Assembly: GCA_029265355.1 (NCBI GenBank)
Contig: JAJUJL010000023.1
Location: forward strand, 1 to 64,000
DNA from: Chloroflexota bacterium
GTDB taxonomy: Bacteria > Chloroflexota > Anaerolineae > Anaerolineales > UBA4823
Length of the DNA stretch: 64,000 bases
Reading direction: 5' to 3'
A program made the translations under genes and the position numbers. Under the pieces are notes generated by a model that did not search any database, was not told the DNA's origin, and was given only the letters and a program-made list of their open reading frames with translations. Each line of letters opens with the position of its first letter. Positions within the stretch are counted from its first letter, which is position 1. This document shows, piece after piece, positions 22,501 through 29,757 of the stretch.

Positions 22501-23421
22501 TCATTCCTTGATGCCAGTCATTGAGATGCCTTCGATGAACACCCGCTGACCGAAGAAGAAAATGATGATGATCGGCAGAACCACCAGCGTGCTGACAGCC
22601 ATGAGGTAAGGATAAGCATTGGCGATCGTGCTGTTGAAGGTGAATGTGCGCCGTAAGCTTTCCACACCCAGCGCCAGCACAAATTTGCTCTGGTCATGCA
22701 CGTAAACGAGCGGACCCAGGTAGTCGTTCCACGCTCCGATGAATGCCAGCAGGCTGACGACGGTCAGCGCAGGTCGTGAGAGGGGCAGGATGATGCGGAA
22801 CAAAATGTCCAGCTCACTCGCGCCGTCGATGCGCGCCGAGTCTGATAGCTCGGTGGGGATGGTGCGGAAAAACTGCCGCAGCATGAAAATGTAGTAAGGG
22901 CTGCCGAAAAACGCGGGCACAACCAGCGGCAGAAAAGTGTTGATCCAATGCAGTCTCTTAAAGATCATGAACAGCGGCACCATCTGAACCTGGAAGGGAA
23001 CCATCATCGTGGCCAGGCACAGGTAGAAGAGCGTGTCGCGCCACTTCCATTGGAGGCGTGAGAAGCCGTAAGCGACAATCGAGGAGGAAAGCACTGTGCC
23101 AATTGTGTAGGGAATGGCATACAGAAACAGGGTGTTCAGCATGTACTGCGTGAATGGCTGGCTGTTCCACGCGTCGGGGAAGTTATTCCAATAAGCGGGG
23201 TTGGGAAACCAGATCGGCGGCGCGACATACACCTGCGCATCGTTTTTCAGCGCCGAGGAGAACATCCAATAGAATGGCATGACGAACGAGATGGCCAGCA
23301 AGATCAATACGGTGTACTTGACGATCTCGGCGATCCATTCGCCAACCGTCCAGGGTCTGCGTTTGTTCGTCCTGGATCCAGGCTGCCTGGAAGAGGGGAT
23401 CGGTGATACTTGAGCTGTCAT
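22501..23421 (-). CDS. Carbohydrate ABC transporter permease, MalG type
   Basis: This 306-residue inner-membrane protein has six predicted membrane segments, beginning ILLAISFVMPFYWMFSSAL. The cytoplasmic EAA loop is DSARIDGASELDILFRIILPLSRPAL, whose GAS-x5-6-ILPLSRPAL pattern contacts the ATPase. The N-terminal 25 residues are polar and basic, as usual for MalG-type permeases. It is the second permease, 9 bp after the MalF-type gene. No ATPase gene is present in this operon, so it probably uses a shared MsmK/UgpC-like ATPase encoded elsewhere. Confidence 0.92.
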   Translation of the reverse strand: MTAQVSPIPSSRQPGSRTNKRRPWTVGEWIAEIVKYTVLILLAISFVMPFYWMFSSALKNDAQVYVAPPIWFPNPAYWNNFPDAWNSQPFTQYMLNTLFLYAIPYTIGTVLSSSIVAYGFSRLQWKWRDTLFYLCLATMMVPFQVQMVPLFMIFKRLHWINTFLPLVVPAFFGSPYYIFMLRQFFRTIPTELSDSARIDGASELDILFRIILPLSRPALTVVSLLAFIGAWNDYLGPLVYVHDQSKFVLALGVESLRRTFTFNSTIANAYPYLMAVSTLVVLPIIIIFFFGQRVFIEGISMTGIKE

Positions 23422-23430
23422 GATGCGCTC

Positions 23431-24333
23431 CTATTTTTCGCCGCCATAGTAAACCCAACGCGCCGAGGTGCGAAACAGGATGAAAGTGAAAAACACGATG
23501 ACGATGAACAACATCCATGCCAGCGCGGAGGCTTTTCCCATGCGCAGGTACTCGAATGCATTGCGGTACAGGTACAGGCCGTACAGCTCTGTCGAATTGC
23601 TCGGTCCTCCACCGGTGATCAGCCAGGGCAGGGTGAAGGATTGAAAGCCGTCGATAAACCCCATGATCAAATTGAACAAGATGACCGGCGTGCACATCGG
23701 GATCGTGATAGCCCAAAACTTTTGGAAGGCGTTCGCCCCATCGAGTTCGGCGGCTTCGTACAGCGTGCGCGGCACATCCTGCAGGGTTGCCAGGAAGATC
23801 ACCATGGCATTTCCCTGCGCCCACATGTAGATCATAATGAGCGAGGGCTTGGCGAGGGCCGGGCTGGAGAGAAAGGGGATCACGGGCAAGCCCAAGCCCT
23901 GCAGCAACGAATTGATCAAGCCAAATTGCGTGTTCAGTAAAAACTGCCACACCATGGCCACCACAATGCTCGGGACGATGGCGGGGAAGAAGAAAATGGC
24001 GCGGAAGAAGGGTCGCGCCGCGATTTTCGTATTCAAGAGCGCTGCCATGAGAAAGGCAGAAACGACCCCCAGGGGTGCGCTTAACAACACATAGTACAAG
24101 GTATTGCCAATGACCTTCAGAAAGGTGGCATCTTCCGTGAAAAGTTCGATGTAATTCCCCAGCCCAATCCACACCGCCGGACGCAGCAGATCGTAGCGCG
24201 TGAAGCTGTAATAGAAGGACGATGCCAGCGGATAGACGGTCCACAGCAAGAAGCCAATCAGCCAGGGGGAGACAAACAGAAATCCGAGCAGGATTTCGCG
24301 CTGCGAGCGGACTTTGATGAGCGATCGATTCAT
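23431..24333 (-). CDS. Carbohydrate ABC transporter permease, MalF type
   Basis: This 300-residue membrane protein begins MNRSLIKVRSQREI and then has about six membrane segments (first: GFLFVSPWLIGFLLWTVYPL). The EAA loop is EAAELDGANAFQKFWAITIPMCTPVI. It pairs with the next permease to form the channel of a family-1 sugar importer. The ATG at 24333 is preceded by AGGTG. The longer frame upstream runs into the binding-protein gene and is not real. It is 67 bp after that gene, with a stable hairpin in between. Confidence 0.92.
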   Translation of the reverse strand: MNRSLIKVRSQREILLGFLFVSPWLIGFLLWTVYPLASSFYYSFTRYDLLRPAVWIGLGNYIELFTEDATFLKVIGNTLYYVLLSAPLGVVSAFLMAALLNTKIAARPFFRAIFFFPAIVPSIVVAMVWQFLLNTQFGLINSLLQGLGLPVIPFLSSPALAKPSLIMIYMWAQGNAMVIFLATLQDVPRTLYEAAELDGANAFQKFWAITIPMCTPVILFNLIMGFIDGFQSFTLPWLITGGGPSNSTELYGLYLYRNAFEYLRMGKASALAWMLFIVIVFFTFILFRTSARWVYYGGEK

Positions 24334-24361
24334 CCGGCACCTGTGTCTTGGATAAATGAAA

Positions 24362-24389
24362 GCAAGGGGCTTCCGGAGAAACCCCTTGC
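24362..24389 (-). terminator. Hairpin between binding-protein and permease genes
   Basis: GCAAGGGG (24362-24369) and CCCCTTGC (24382-24389) form a perfect 8-bp stem, extended inside by TTC/GAA pairs with a CGGA loop. On the transcribed strand it is followed by a moderately T-rich stretch. It probably lowers expression of the permeases relative to the binding protein. Confidence 0.6.
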
Positions 24390-24400
24390 GATCAATTGGT

Positions 24401-25795
24401 TTAACCGAAACCCGCGTTCTTGTATTCGGTCTCGCACCGCTTCTGGAATTCTGCGGCGGCGTCTGCACCGGTCATGGTGTTGCGATAGACAGCCTCGCGC
24501 AGTTCGCCATAAGCGGTCTCCACAAACGACTGGATCGGGCAGGCGATAGCGTGTTCGATCTCGGTGGCTTCGTTTACCGAGTCGAAATAGAACTTCAACC
24601 CTGGATAGGCGTTTGGATCAGCTTTCGACAGGAACGGCTTGTAGGCGGGAAGCCAGCCCAAATCATTGAACATCTTAGCGCAAACTTCATCCGAGTTGAG
24701 AAATTCGGCAAACTTGAAAGCTTCTTGAGCGCGCTTGGCATCCTTGAAAAACACATTGAAGTGCCCCCCGGTGCCTTGAATTTTGACGCCTCGCCTGCTC
24801 TCAGGGACGGGCACCCAGGTGGCGCGGTTGTGTTTTGCCACCTCGGGCATCTGGGCTTGCGTCTCGCCGGGATGCCAATAACCCTCGATGATCATGGCCT
24901 GCACTTCGGCGTTGAATGACCCACCCCAGGTTTCATTCGCAGCCACAGATCGCATGCCCACCATCTTGTCCGGTCCGACAATCCGGTAGAATTCTCCCAT
25001 CACCTCGAAGGCCTCTGCCATGCCATCGTTGGCCAGATCGAACTTGCCCGTATCGGGATCGAACCACTTGAAGCCCCACGAACGGGCGGCCAGGAAACCA
25101 TCGCCAAACCCGCCGCCTTCCGCATCGTACGGATCGAGCCCGATGGTCAACAGGTTGCCCGCTGAATCGAACTTGGTCAGCTTGCGATGCCACTCCAAAG
25201 TTTCATCCCAGGTGACGGGCGGGTTATCTGGATCCAGGCCCGCTTCTTCCACCATCCTGGCATTGTAATCCAGGCCAAAGCGCACAAAGCATTCGAGCGT
25301 GGGCACACCGTACTGCTTGCCTTTGTAGAAGCCCGCATCCCAGTTGCCTTGAATGTAATCTTCCTTCTTGATGACCGCGCTTTTGCTGACCCAATCGCTG
25401 ATATCGATGCACACATCGCGCGAGAAGAGATCAGAGTAAGGGACATTGGAGGCGGCGTCGGGCGGTGTTCCAGCCGCAAGCGCCGTGAAGAGCGCTTCGT
25501 TCGCGACGTTGGGCTTCATCTCGACATCTGTCGAGCCCATCAACTCTTTATACTTGGCCATCTCCTTGAAGGTCGGGAAGATGGGCACCAGTTCGCCCCA
25601 GCCAACCCACCATTGCACGGCTTCCGGGTTCGCTGGAGCTGGCTCTTCCGTGGTTTGCGGACCAGCGCTGGCGCCCGACTCCGGCGTGAGGGTTACGCGC
25701 GGGCCACACGAGGCGAGCACTGCGCCCAGCGTCCCCATCGAGGCCAGCTTGAGAAAATCCCTGCGGCTGATATACAATCTCAGTTTCTCTGTCAT
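24401..25795 (-). CDS. Extracellular solute-binding protein, family 1 (sugar)
   Basis: This 464-residue lipoprotein has a Tat-like signal SRRDFLKLASMG and a lipobox LASC at about residue 30. A Pro/Glu/Ser linker follows, then a large two-lobe binding protein. Signature segments are FTALAAGTPPDAA, TWDETLEWHRKLT and FFKDAKRAQEAFKFAEFLNS. It captures an oligosaccharide outside the membrane for the two permeases that follow. Two ATGs lie two codons apart (25801 and 25795). The GGAG site is only one base from the first but seven from the second, so I chose 25795. A 225-nt leader is implied by the upstream promoter, and it contains a MITE-like element. Confidence 0.92.
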   Translation of the reverse strand: MTEKLRLYISRRDFLKLASMGTLGAVLASCGPRVTLTPESGASAGPQTTEEPAPANPEAVQWWVGWGELVPIFPTFKEMAKYKELMGSTDVEMKPNVANEALFTALAAGTPPDAASNVPYSDLFSRDVCIDISDWVSKSAVIKKEDYIQGNWDAGFYKGKQYGVPTLECFVRFGLDYNARMVEEAGLDPDNPPVTWDETLEWHRKLTKFDSAGNLLTIGLDPYDAEGGGFGDGFLAARSWGFKWFDPDTGKFDLANDGMAEAFEVMGEFYRIVGPDKMVGMRSVAANETWGGSFNAEVQAMIIEGYWHPGETQAQMPEVAKHNRATWVPVPESRRGVKIQGTGGHFNVFFKDAKRAQEAFKFAEFLNSDEVCAKMFNDLGWLPAYKPFLSKADPNAYPGLKFYFDSVNEATEIEHAIACPIQSFVETAYGELREAVYRNTMTGADAAAEFQKRCETEYKNAGFG

Positions 25796-25819
25796 AACCA
25801 TGCTCCTTCAAATAGGTTA

Positions 25820-25906
25820 GGACTTACGCAGTTGGGGGAAGTTGGGGGTATTTTGGCAGCTTCGCCCGCCAATATAGCCCCAGAACCACCCGAAGTGCGT
25901 AACTCC
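25820..25906. mobile_element. MITE-like element, copy 2
   Basis: An 87-bp element runs from GGACTTACGCAG to CTGCG-like inverted sequence GTGCGTAACTCC; 10 of 11 end bases are complementary. It shares both ends and the inner ACCCGAAGTGCGTAAC with the copy at 16431-16493, but has a longer, different core. It lies 24 bp upstream of the binding-protein start codon, inside the predicted transcribed leader. Confidence 0.68.
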
Positions 25907-26013
25907 AATAAGTATCAGACGGATCATTGAGAGGTCATGAATATTAGCCGATAGAACCTCCTTCTAATGCTGTCACCCGCAAAGAGTTGACATCTCACGA
26001 AAGATGCTGTAAC

Positions 26014-26026
26014 ATGTTTAAAACAT
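26014..26026. promoter_or_regulatory. 13-bp dyad at the predicted transcription start
   Basis: ATGTTTAAAACAT is a perfect inverted repeat around a central A. It abuts the -10 of the minus-strand promoter and would cover its start site, so it is a possible second operator. Confidence 0.4.
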
Positions 26027-26054
26027 ATTATAAGACATATCAGTAAAATGTCAA
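26027..26054 (-). promoter_or_regulatory. Consensus sigma-70-type promoter of the sugar operon
   Basis: On the minus strand TTGACA (26054-26049) and TATAAT (26032-26027) are separated by 16 bp. Both hexamers match the consensus fully. It faces the binding-protein gene and is the best promoter in the window. Confidence 0.75.
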
Positions 26055-26071
26055 TTGCATCTCCAAAATGG

Positions 26072-26084
26072 TTTGGTGACCAAA
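26072..26084. promoter_or_regulatory. FadR/GntR-type operator
   Basis: TTTGGTGACCAAA is a perfect 13-bp inverted repeat with the core TGGTnACCA, the pattern bound by FadR-subfamily GntR regulators. It overlaps the -35 area of the candidate plus-strand promoter whose -10 is TATAAT (26094-26099). It lies 17 bp upstream of the minus-strand -35. The adjacent regulator belongs to this subfamily. Confidence 0.6.
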
Positions 26085-26195
26085 AATCACTTGTATAATT
26101 AAATGGTGATGCTCGGGGGTCGCGGCGCGCTGCAACACCCACATCCCTCTCGAATTTTCGGAGAGACGCCAAGATATCGACAGCCTGGAGTCGCT

Positions 26196-26831
26196 ATGGG
26201 TAAATCTGGCACAAAGAAATCTTTTGTTTATGACCTGCTGAAGAGAAAGATCATTGCGGGGGAGCTCACCGCGGGGACGATTTTGAATGAAGCCGAATTG
26301 GCCAATGAACTTAAGATTGGCAAGACCCCCACGCGCGAGGCGCTCCTTTTACTCACTCACGAAGGCTTCGTCGATGCGCTGCCGCGCGTCGGATATGTGG
26401 TCACCCGGCTCACGCTCCAGGATATCCTCGAGATTTTCGCCCTGCGCATTCTCATTGAAGTGGAAGCCATCGGCATCGCCTCTGAGCGGATCTCCGAAGA
26501 AGACATTCGTAAACTGATCGAAAACAACCAGAAAGAAAGTTTACTGGTGCAACACCAGGGGGACAATTCCCTGCGCGAGCAGGGCTATCAGATCAACCGT
26601 GAATTCCACCTCATCATCGCCCAAGCCACGGGCAACAAGCGTCTCGCCCGCCTCGTTCAGGAAATGATCGATGACCTCGAACGGGCGCTCTCGTTCGACC
26701 CTTACATCGCTGACCCATCCCAACATGAAGAGATCATTTTCCATCTGAGCAATCGCGACAAAGCCAGAGCTCAAGCGGCTATGCGCAGGCACATCGAGGA
26801 AACGCTGGCACGCATCGTCAATCGTTTCTGA
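26196..26831 (+). CDS. GntR-family transcriptional regulator (FadR/FCD subfamily)
   Basis: This 211-residue regulator has an N-terminal winged helix: IIAGELTAGTILNEAELANELKIGKTPTREALLLL, then DALPRVGYVVT. It is followed by an all-helical FCD ligand domain with the Asp/His metal-site pattern (REFHLIIAQATGN; HEEIIFHLSNRDKARAQAAMRRHI). It is divergent from the sugar operon and shares its control region, so it probably represses that operon and itself until a sugar-acid or sugar ligand binds. I chose the ATG at 26196 after CTGGAG, because the longer frame upstream would begin at or before the predicted transcription start. Confidence 0.88.
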   Translation: MGKSGTKKSFVYDLLKRKIIAGELTAGTILNEAELANELKIGKTPTREALLLLTHEGFVDALPRVGYVVTRLTLQDILEIFALRILIEVEAIGIASERISEEDIRKLIENNQKESLLVQHQGDNSLREQGYQINREFHLIIAQATGNKRLARLVQEMIDDLERALSFDPYIADPSQHEEIIFHLSNRDKARAQAAMRRHIEETLARIVNRF

Positions 26832-26883
26832 GCCGGAACGATGTGAGAGACACCCCGCACACGATTTACCGCCGCATCCATAC

Positions 26884-26903
26884 GGGCGGCTCGTGAGCCG
26901 CTC
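26884..26903. repeat. REP-like palindrome
   Basis: GGGCGGCTC-GT-GAGCCGCTC matches the palindrome after htpG with one mismatch. It lies in the 145-bp gap between the convergent GntR and cupredoxin genes. Except for the repeat at 26920-26950, nothing else is seen in this gap. Confidence 0.6.
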
Positions 26904-26919
26904 CACGCCGCCGCCCATC

Positions 26920-26950
26920 CGTGTAATGCGCGCCAAATTCCGTGTTGTGC
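26920..26950 (+). repeat. Interspersed 31-bp repeat, copy 2
   Basis: CGTGTAATGCGCGCC...CCGTGTTGTGC matches 6572-6602 at 27 of 31 positions. Confidence 0.6.
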
Positions 26951-26976
26951 CGCCCCTCTTACGGCGCCGCCCGCAC

Positions 26977-27480
26977 TTAAGGCGCCACCACCAACTTACC
27001 CTTCATCCCCGCCGTGTGGTGCACGCCCTCCTGCTCGAAGCAACCCAACTCCCACTCGCCGACCATGCCCTTGCTCACCGTGAAGGTCACCGTCGCCTGC
27101 TCGCCTGGCTCCAACGCCACCATGAAGCCGGTGTGCCCGGCTGCGTGCTGCAGATCGTGGCTGTGCTGCTCACCCTGCGCCGAGGCGTACACCACTTCTG
27201 GCTCGACGCCGGCGCTCGTAAAGAAATCCGCCTGGTAACCGCTCGGGCGGTTCTCCATCATCATCACCTCTCGCCCGATCATCAACTCGTGCACCAGCGC
27301 GCCGTTGTTCACCAGCTCGAGCGTCACCTGCTGCCCAACTTTCAACTCGATCTCCGCCGGGTTGAAGGCGTATTCGCTCATCTCGATGCGCAAGCTGACC
27401 GGCTCAGCCGGCTGGCTGCTGCACGCTGCAGCCGCCAACAGGGAGCCTGCCAGGAAAATCATCAGTAAAAATCGTTTCAT
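26977..27480 (-). CDS. Cupredoxin-domain lipoprotein
   Basis: This 167-residue protein has a signal sequence ending in lipobox AAAC and a cupredoxin fold. Likely copper ligands are His in NGALVHELMIG, then Cys in GCFEQEG, His in GVHH and Met in AGMKG, in the order expected for a blue-copper (type 1) site. An insertion of about 40 residues (MMMENRPSGYQADFF through DLQHAAGH) lies between the first His and the Cys and is rich in His and Met. It may carry electrons or bind copper at the cell surface. The start is the ATG at 27480 after AAGGAGG. A dyad TTGTA/TACAA (27508-27528) lies upstream; its role is unknown. Confidence 0.82.
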   Translation of the reverse strand: MKRFLLMIFLAGSLLAAAACSSQPAEPVSLRIEMSEYAFNPAEIELKVGQQVTLELVNNGALVHELMIGREVMMMENRPSGYQADFFTSAGVEPEVVYASAQGEQHSHDLQHAAGHTGFMVALEPGEQATVTFTVSKGMVGEWELGCFEQEGVHHTAGMKGKLVVAP

Positions 27481-27652
27481 TTCGGCCTCCTTCTCTTGCG
27501 AAAAATATTGTAGATATATACCATACAAATTCTCCCGATATTTTAAAGATCGTGTAAATTTTTCGATCCCCGCTGGACCTGGTCAGTGTTATGTCGTGTT
27601 GTCTTCGCTGTCACACCCTCGCCCCTGCAACCCAAATAAAATCCAAATCCGA

Positions 27653-27674
27653 TCTTCACAACTTCTTAACAACC
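27653..27674 (+). promoter_or_regulatory. Tandem 11-bp direct repeat, likely OmpR/PhoB-type binding site
   Basis: TCTTCACAACT and TCTTAACAACC are adjacent 11-bp repeats matching at 9 positions. The 11-bp period is that of OmpR/PhoB-family boxes. They end 11 bp before a -10-like TATACAT (27686-27692), where a -35 would normally be. A response regulator of this family is encoded 1.3 kb downstream. Confidence 0.5.
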
Positions 27675-27767
27675 CCTTGCTATCCTATACATGGATCCAA
27701 GATAGCCGGTTTATGGCCAAACCGGCGCCATCCCTAAACCATACACCGATCAGGAGGTATGTCAACC

Positions 27768-28736
27768 ATGAAACGCTTTGTTGTAGTCGCCTTGATCTTT
27801 ACCAGCGTCGTAGCGGTCCTGGCCGTGGGCGGCGCGCTGGCCTTTGGATTCTTCACCCGCGCCCAGGCTGCCCGGGGTGTGGATAACCCCATCGCCAACC
27901 TCTTGGGCGACGTCACCGACGAGGAAATCACCATCGACCGTCGCGGCCCCGGCGGTCCCGGCCTGCCCGGTCTGGGCCTGCCCTTCGGGCGCTCTGTCAA
28001 CCCGGAATACCTGGCCGAAGCGCTGGGCATCACCGTCGATGAGTTGCAAGCTGCCCAACAGGCCGCTCGCGACAAGGCCCTGGAGCAAGCCCTGGACGAG
28101 GCCGTCGCCAACGGCGACCTGACCCAGAAGCAGGCCGACGCCATTCGCAATGGCGATCTCGACGGCGCCCGCTTCCTCTGGGGTATGCTGGGCGGTAAGC
28201 TCGGTTTGCTGGACGCAGTCGACTACCAGGTGCTGCTGGCGGAAGAGCTGGGCATCACCACCGACGAGCTGACCGCCGCCATCGACGAGGCCCAGGCAAC
28301 CGCTGTCGCCCAGGCGGTCGAAGACGGCAAGATCACCCAGGAGCAGGCCGACTGGATCCTGGCCCTGGATGAGCTGCGCAGCTACCTCGACCCGCAGGCC
28401 TTACTGGCCAAAGCCCTGGGCGTCACCACCGACGAGCTGCAGGCCTACCTGGATGAGGGCAAGACCCTGTACGAAATCGTGCAAGAGCTTGGCCTGAGCG
28501 CCACCGAGGTCTCCGACGCCCGTTACCAGGCCTACAAAGATGCCCTGGCGCAGGCAGTCAGCGATGGCGTCATCACCCAGGAGCAAGCCGACAGGCTGCT
28601 GCTCAACAGCATGGGCGGCGGAATGAAGGGCCTGCCCTTCGGAGACCGCCTGCGCGACCGCTTGCATGACCGCTTCGATCGCCGCGGCGGGATGCCCTTC
28701 GGGCTGCCGTTTGGAGATGCTTCACCGGAAGAGTAA
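27768..28736 (+). CDS. Secreted repeat protein with ALGIT-x-DEL and ITQEQAD units
   Basis: This 322-residue protein has an N-terminal signal or anchor segment (FVVVALIFTSVVAVLAVGGALAFGFF). A Gly/Pro-rich linker follows, then three to four repeats that each pair ALGIT(V/T)DEL with a later (D/G)-x-(I/L)TQ(E/K)QAD. Clear units begin near residues 83, 160 and 222. The C-terminus is rich in Arg, Asp, Gly and Phe. The layout resembles uncharacterised secreted proteins with DUF2680-like helical repeats; no function is known. AGGAGG (27752-27757) is 10 bp before the ATG at 27768 but only one before the ATG at 27759, so the later start is preferred. It may be controlled by the two-component system just downstream. 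Confidence 0.75.
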   Translation: MKRFVVVALIFTSVVAVLAVGGALAFGFFTRAQAARGVDNPIANLLGDVTDEEITIDRRGPGGPGLPGLGLPFGRSVNPEYLAEALGITVDELQAAQQAARDKALEQALDEAVANGDLTQKQADAIRNGDLDGARFLWGMLGGKLGLLDAVDYQVLLAEELGITTDELTAAIDEAQATAVAQAVEDGKITQEQADWILALDELRSYLDPQALLAKALGVTTDELQAYLDEGKTLYEIVQELGLSATEVSDARYQAYKDALAQAVSDGVITQEQADRLLLNSMGGGMKGLPFGDRLRDRLHDRFDRRGGMPFGLPFGDASPEE

Positions 28737-28754
28737 TCCCTGAGCCCCTCCCAA

Positions 28755-28793
28755 CCCTCCCCCAAAACCCACAGGCCGGATTTTGGGGGAGGG
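28755..28793 (+). terminator. Strong hairpin after the secreted repeat protein
   Basis: CCCTCCCCCAAAA (28755-28767) pairs perfectly over 13 bp with TTTTGGGGGAGGG (28781-28793). The T-run is inside the stem rather than after it, so termination could be bidirectional or weak. Confidence 0.65.
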
Positions 28794-28841
28794 AGTTCTC
28801 ACGCTGCCAGGATCGCTTGACATCGAGTCACTTTTCCCACC

Positions 28842-28956
28842 TGTCATTGCGAAGCCAGCGTTTTTTGCCGGCTGAAGCAATCTCCCCCGCCGACCGGAAG
28901 ACCGCCACGACCAGCACCGGACACTGGTCCCGCAATGAGAGCTTAGACCAAAAAAG
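28842..28956 (+). repeat. Interspersed repeat with TGTCATTGCG/CGCAATG ends, copy 1
   Basis: The element has inverted ends TGTCATTGCG and CGCAATGAGA. Its right 37 bp (28920-28956) match 46970-47006 at 31 positions, and GCCACGACCAG occurs in both copies. It ends 54 bp before the response-regulator gene. Confidence 0.6.
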
Positions 28957-28971
28957 CAATTGTGCATCCGC

Positions 28972-29001
28972 TTGGCGTGCTTTGCGCCTTTGCGTTAGAA
29001 T
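28972..29001 (+). promoter_or_regulatory. Candidate promoter of the two-component operon
   Basis: TTGGCG (28972-28977) and TAGAAT (28996-29001) are 18 bp apart. Transcription would start only a few bases before the ATG at 29011, and no ribosome-binding site is visible, so the mRNA may be nearly leaderless. Confidence 0.4.
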
Positions 29002-29010
29002 CATTTCACC

Positions 29011-29694
29011 ATGGCAAAAAAGATACTGGTCATCGACGACAAAAAAGAGCTGCGCACACTGCTCAAGCAGTACCTCAGCCAGGAAGGCTTCGACGTGCTC
29101 ACCGCCGCCGACGGGCGTGAAGGCCTGTTCGTCGCCCGCCAGGAAAAACCCGACCTGATCATCCTGGATCTGATGATGCCCGAGATGAGCGGTTACGAAT
29201 TCTTGCGCATCTACTCCCGCGAAGCCGCCACCCCCACGCTGATCCTCACCGCCAAGACCGAAGAAAACGACAAAGTGCTCGGCCTGGAGCTGGGCGCCGA
29301 CGATTACGTCACCAAGCCCTTCAGCCTGCGCGAGCTGACCGCCCGCGTGCGCGCCATGCTGCGCCGCTTCGAGAAAGCCAACGCCCCCAGCGACCTGCTG
29401 CGCGCCGCCGGTATCGAGCTGGATCGCGCCGGGCGGGTCGTGACCGTGAATGGACGCCAGGTGGACCTGACCCCCTCCGAATTTGACCTGCTGGCGACGC
29501 TGATGGCTGCTCCGGGGCGCGCCTTCTCTCGCCTGGAACTGCTCGAGCGCCTGCAGGGCTCGGCCTACGAAGGCTATGAGCGCACCATCGACGTGCACGT
29601 GCGCAACCTGCGCACCAAGATCGAGCCCAACCCCGCCCAGCCCATTTTCATCGAAACCGTCTTCGGCGTGGGCTACCGCTTCACACCCCGGTAG
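29011..29694 (+). CDS. Response regulator, OmpR/PhoB family
   Basis: This 227-residue protein has a receiver domain with acidic pocket DD (residues 9-10), phospho-acceptor Asp53 (LIILDLMMPEM), Thr in LTAKTEE and Lys in VTKPFSLREL. A C-terminal winged helix follows, with LTPSEFDLLATLM, RTIDVHVRNLRTKIE and FGVGYRFTPR. It acts as a DNA-binding transcription factor activated by the histidine kinase encoded 63 bp downstream. The stop TAG is the last three bases of a GTAG that begins a REP-like palindrome. Its targets may include the gene at 27768, whose promoter has a tandem 11-bp repeat. Confidence 0.94.
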   Translation: MAKKILVIDDKKELRTLLKQYLSQEGFDVLTAADGREGLFVARQEKPDLIILDLMMPEMSGYEFLRIYSREAATPTLILTAKTEENDKVLGLELGADDYVTKPFSLRELTARVRAMLRRFEKANAPSDLLRAAGIELDRAGRVVTVNGRQVDLTPSEFDLLATLMAAPGRAFSRLELLERLQGSAYEGYERTIDVHVRNLRTKIEPNPAQPIFIETVFGVGYRFTPR

Positions 29695-29742
29695 GGCAAG
29701 CGGCTAGCTTGCCCACCAACCCGGACAAACGAACCGTTTGTC
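29691..29742. repeat. Two palindromes between response regulator and kinase
   Basis: GTAG (29691-29694) leads into GGGCAAGC-ggcta-GCTTGCCC (29694-29714). A second hairpin, GACAAACG-aac-CGTTTGTC, follows at 29724-29742. The first has the GTAG-plus-palindrome form of a REP and supplies the stop codon of the upstream gene. Confidence 0.65.
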
Positions 29743-29757
29743 TCACAGGATGCACTT

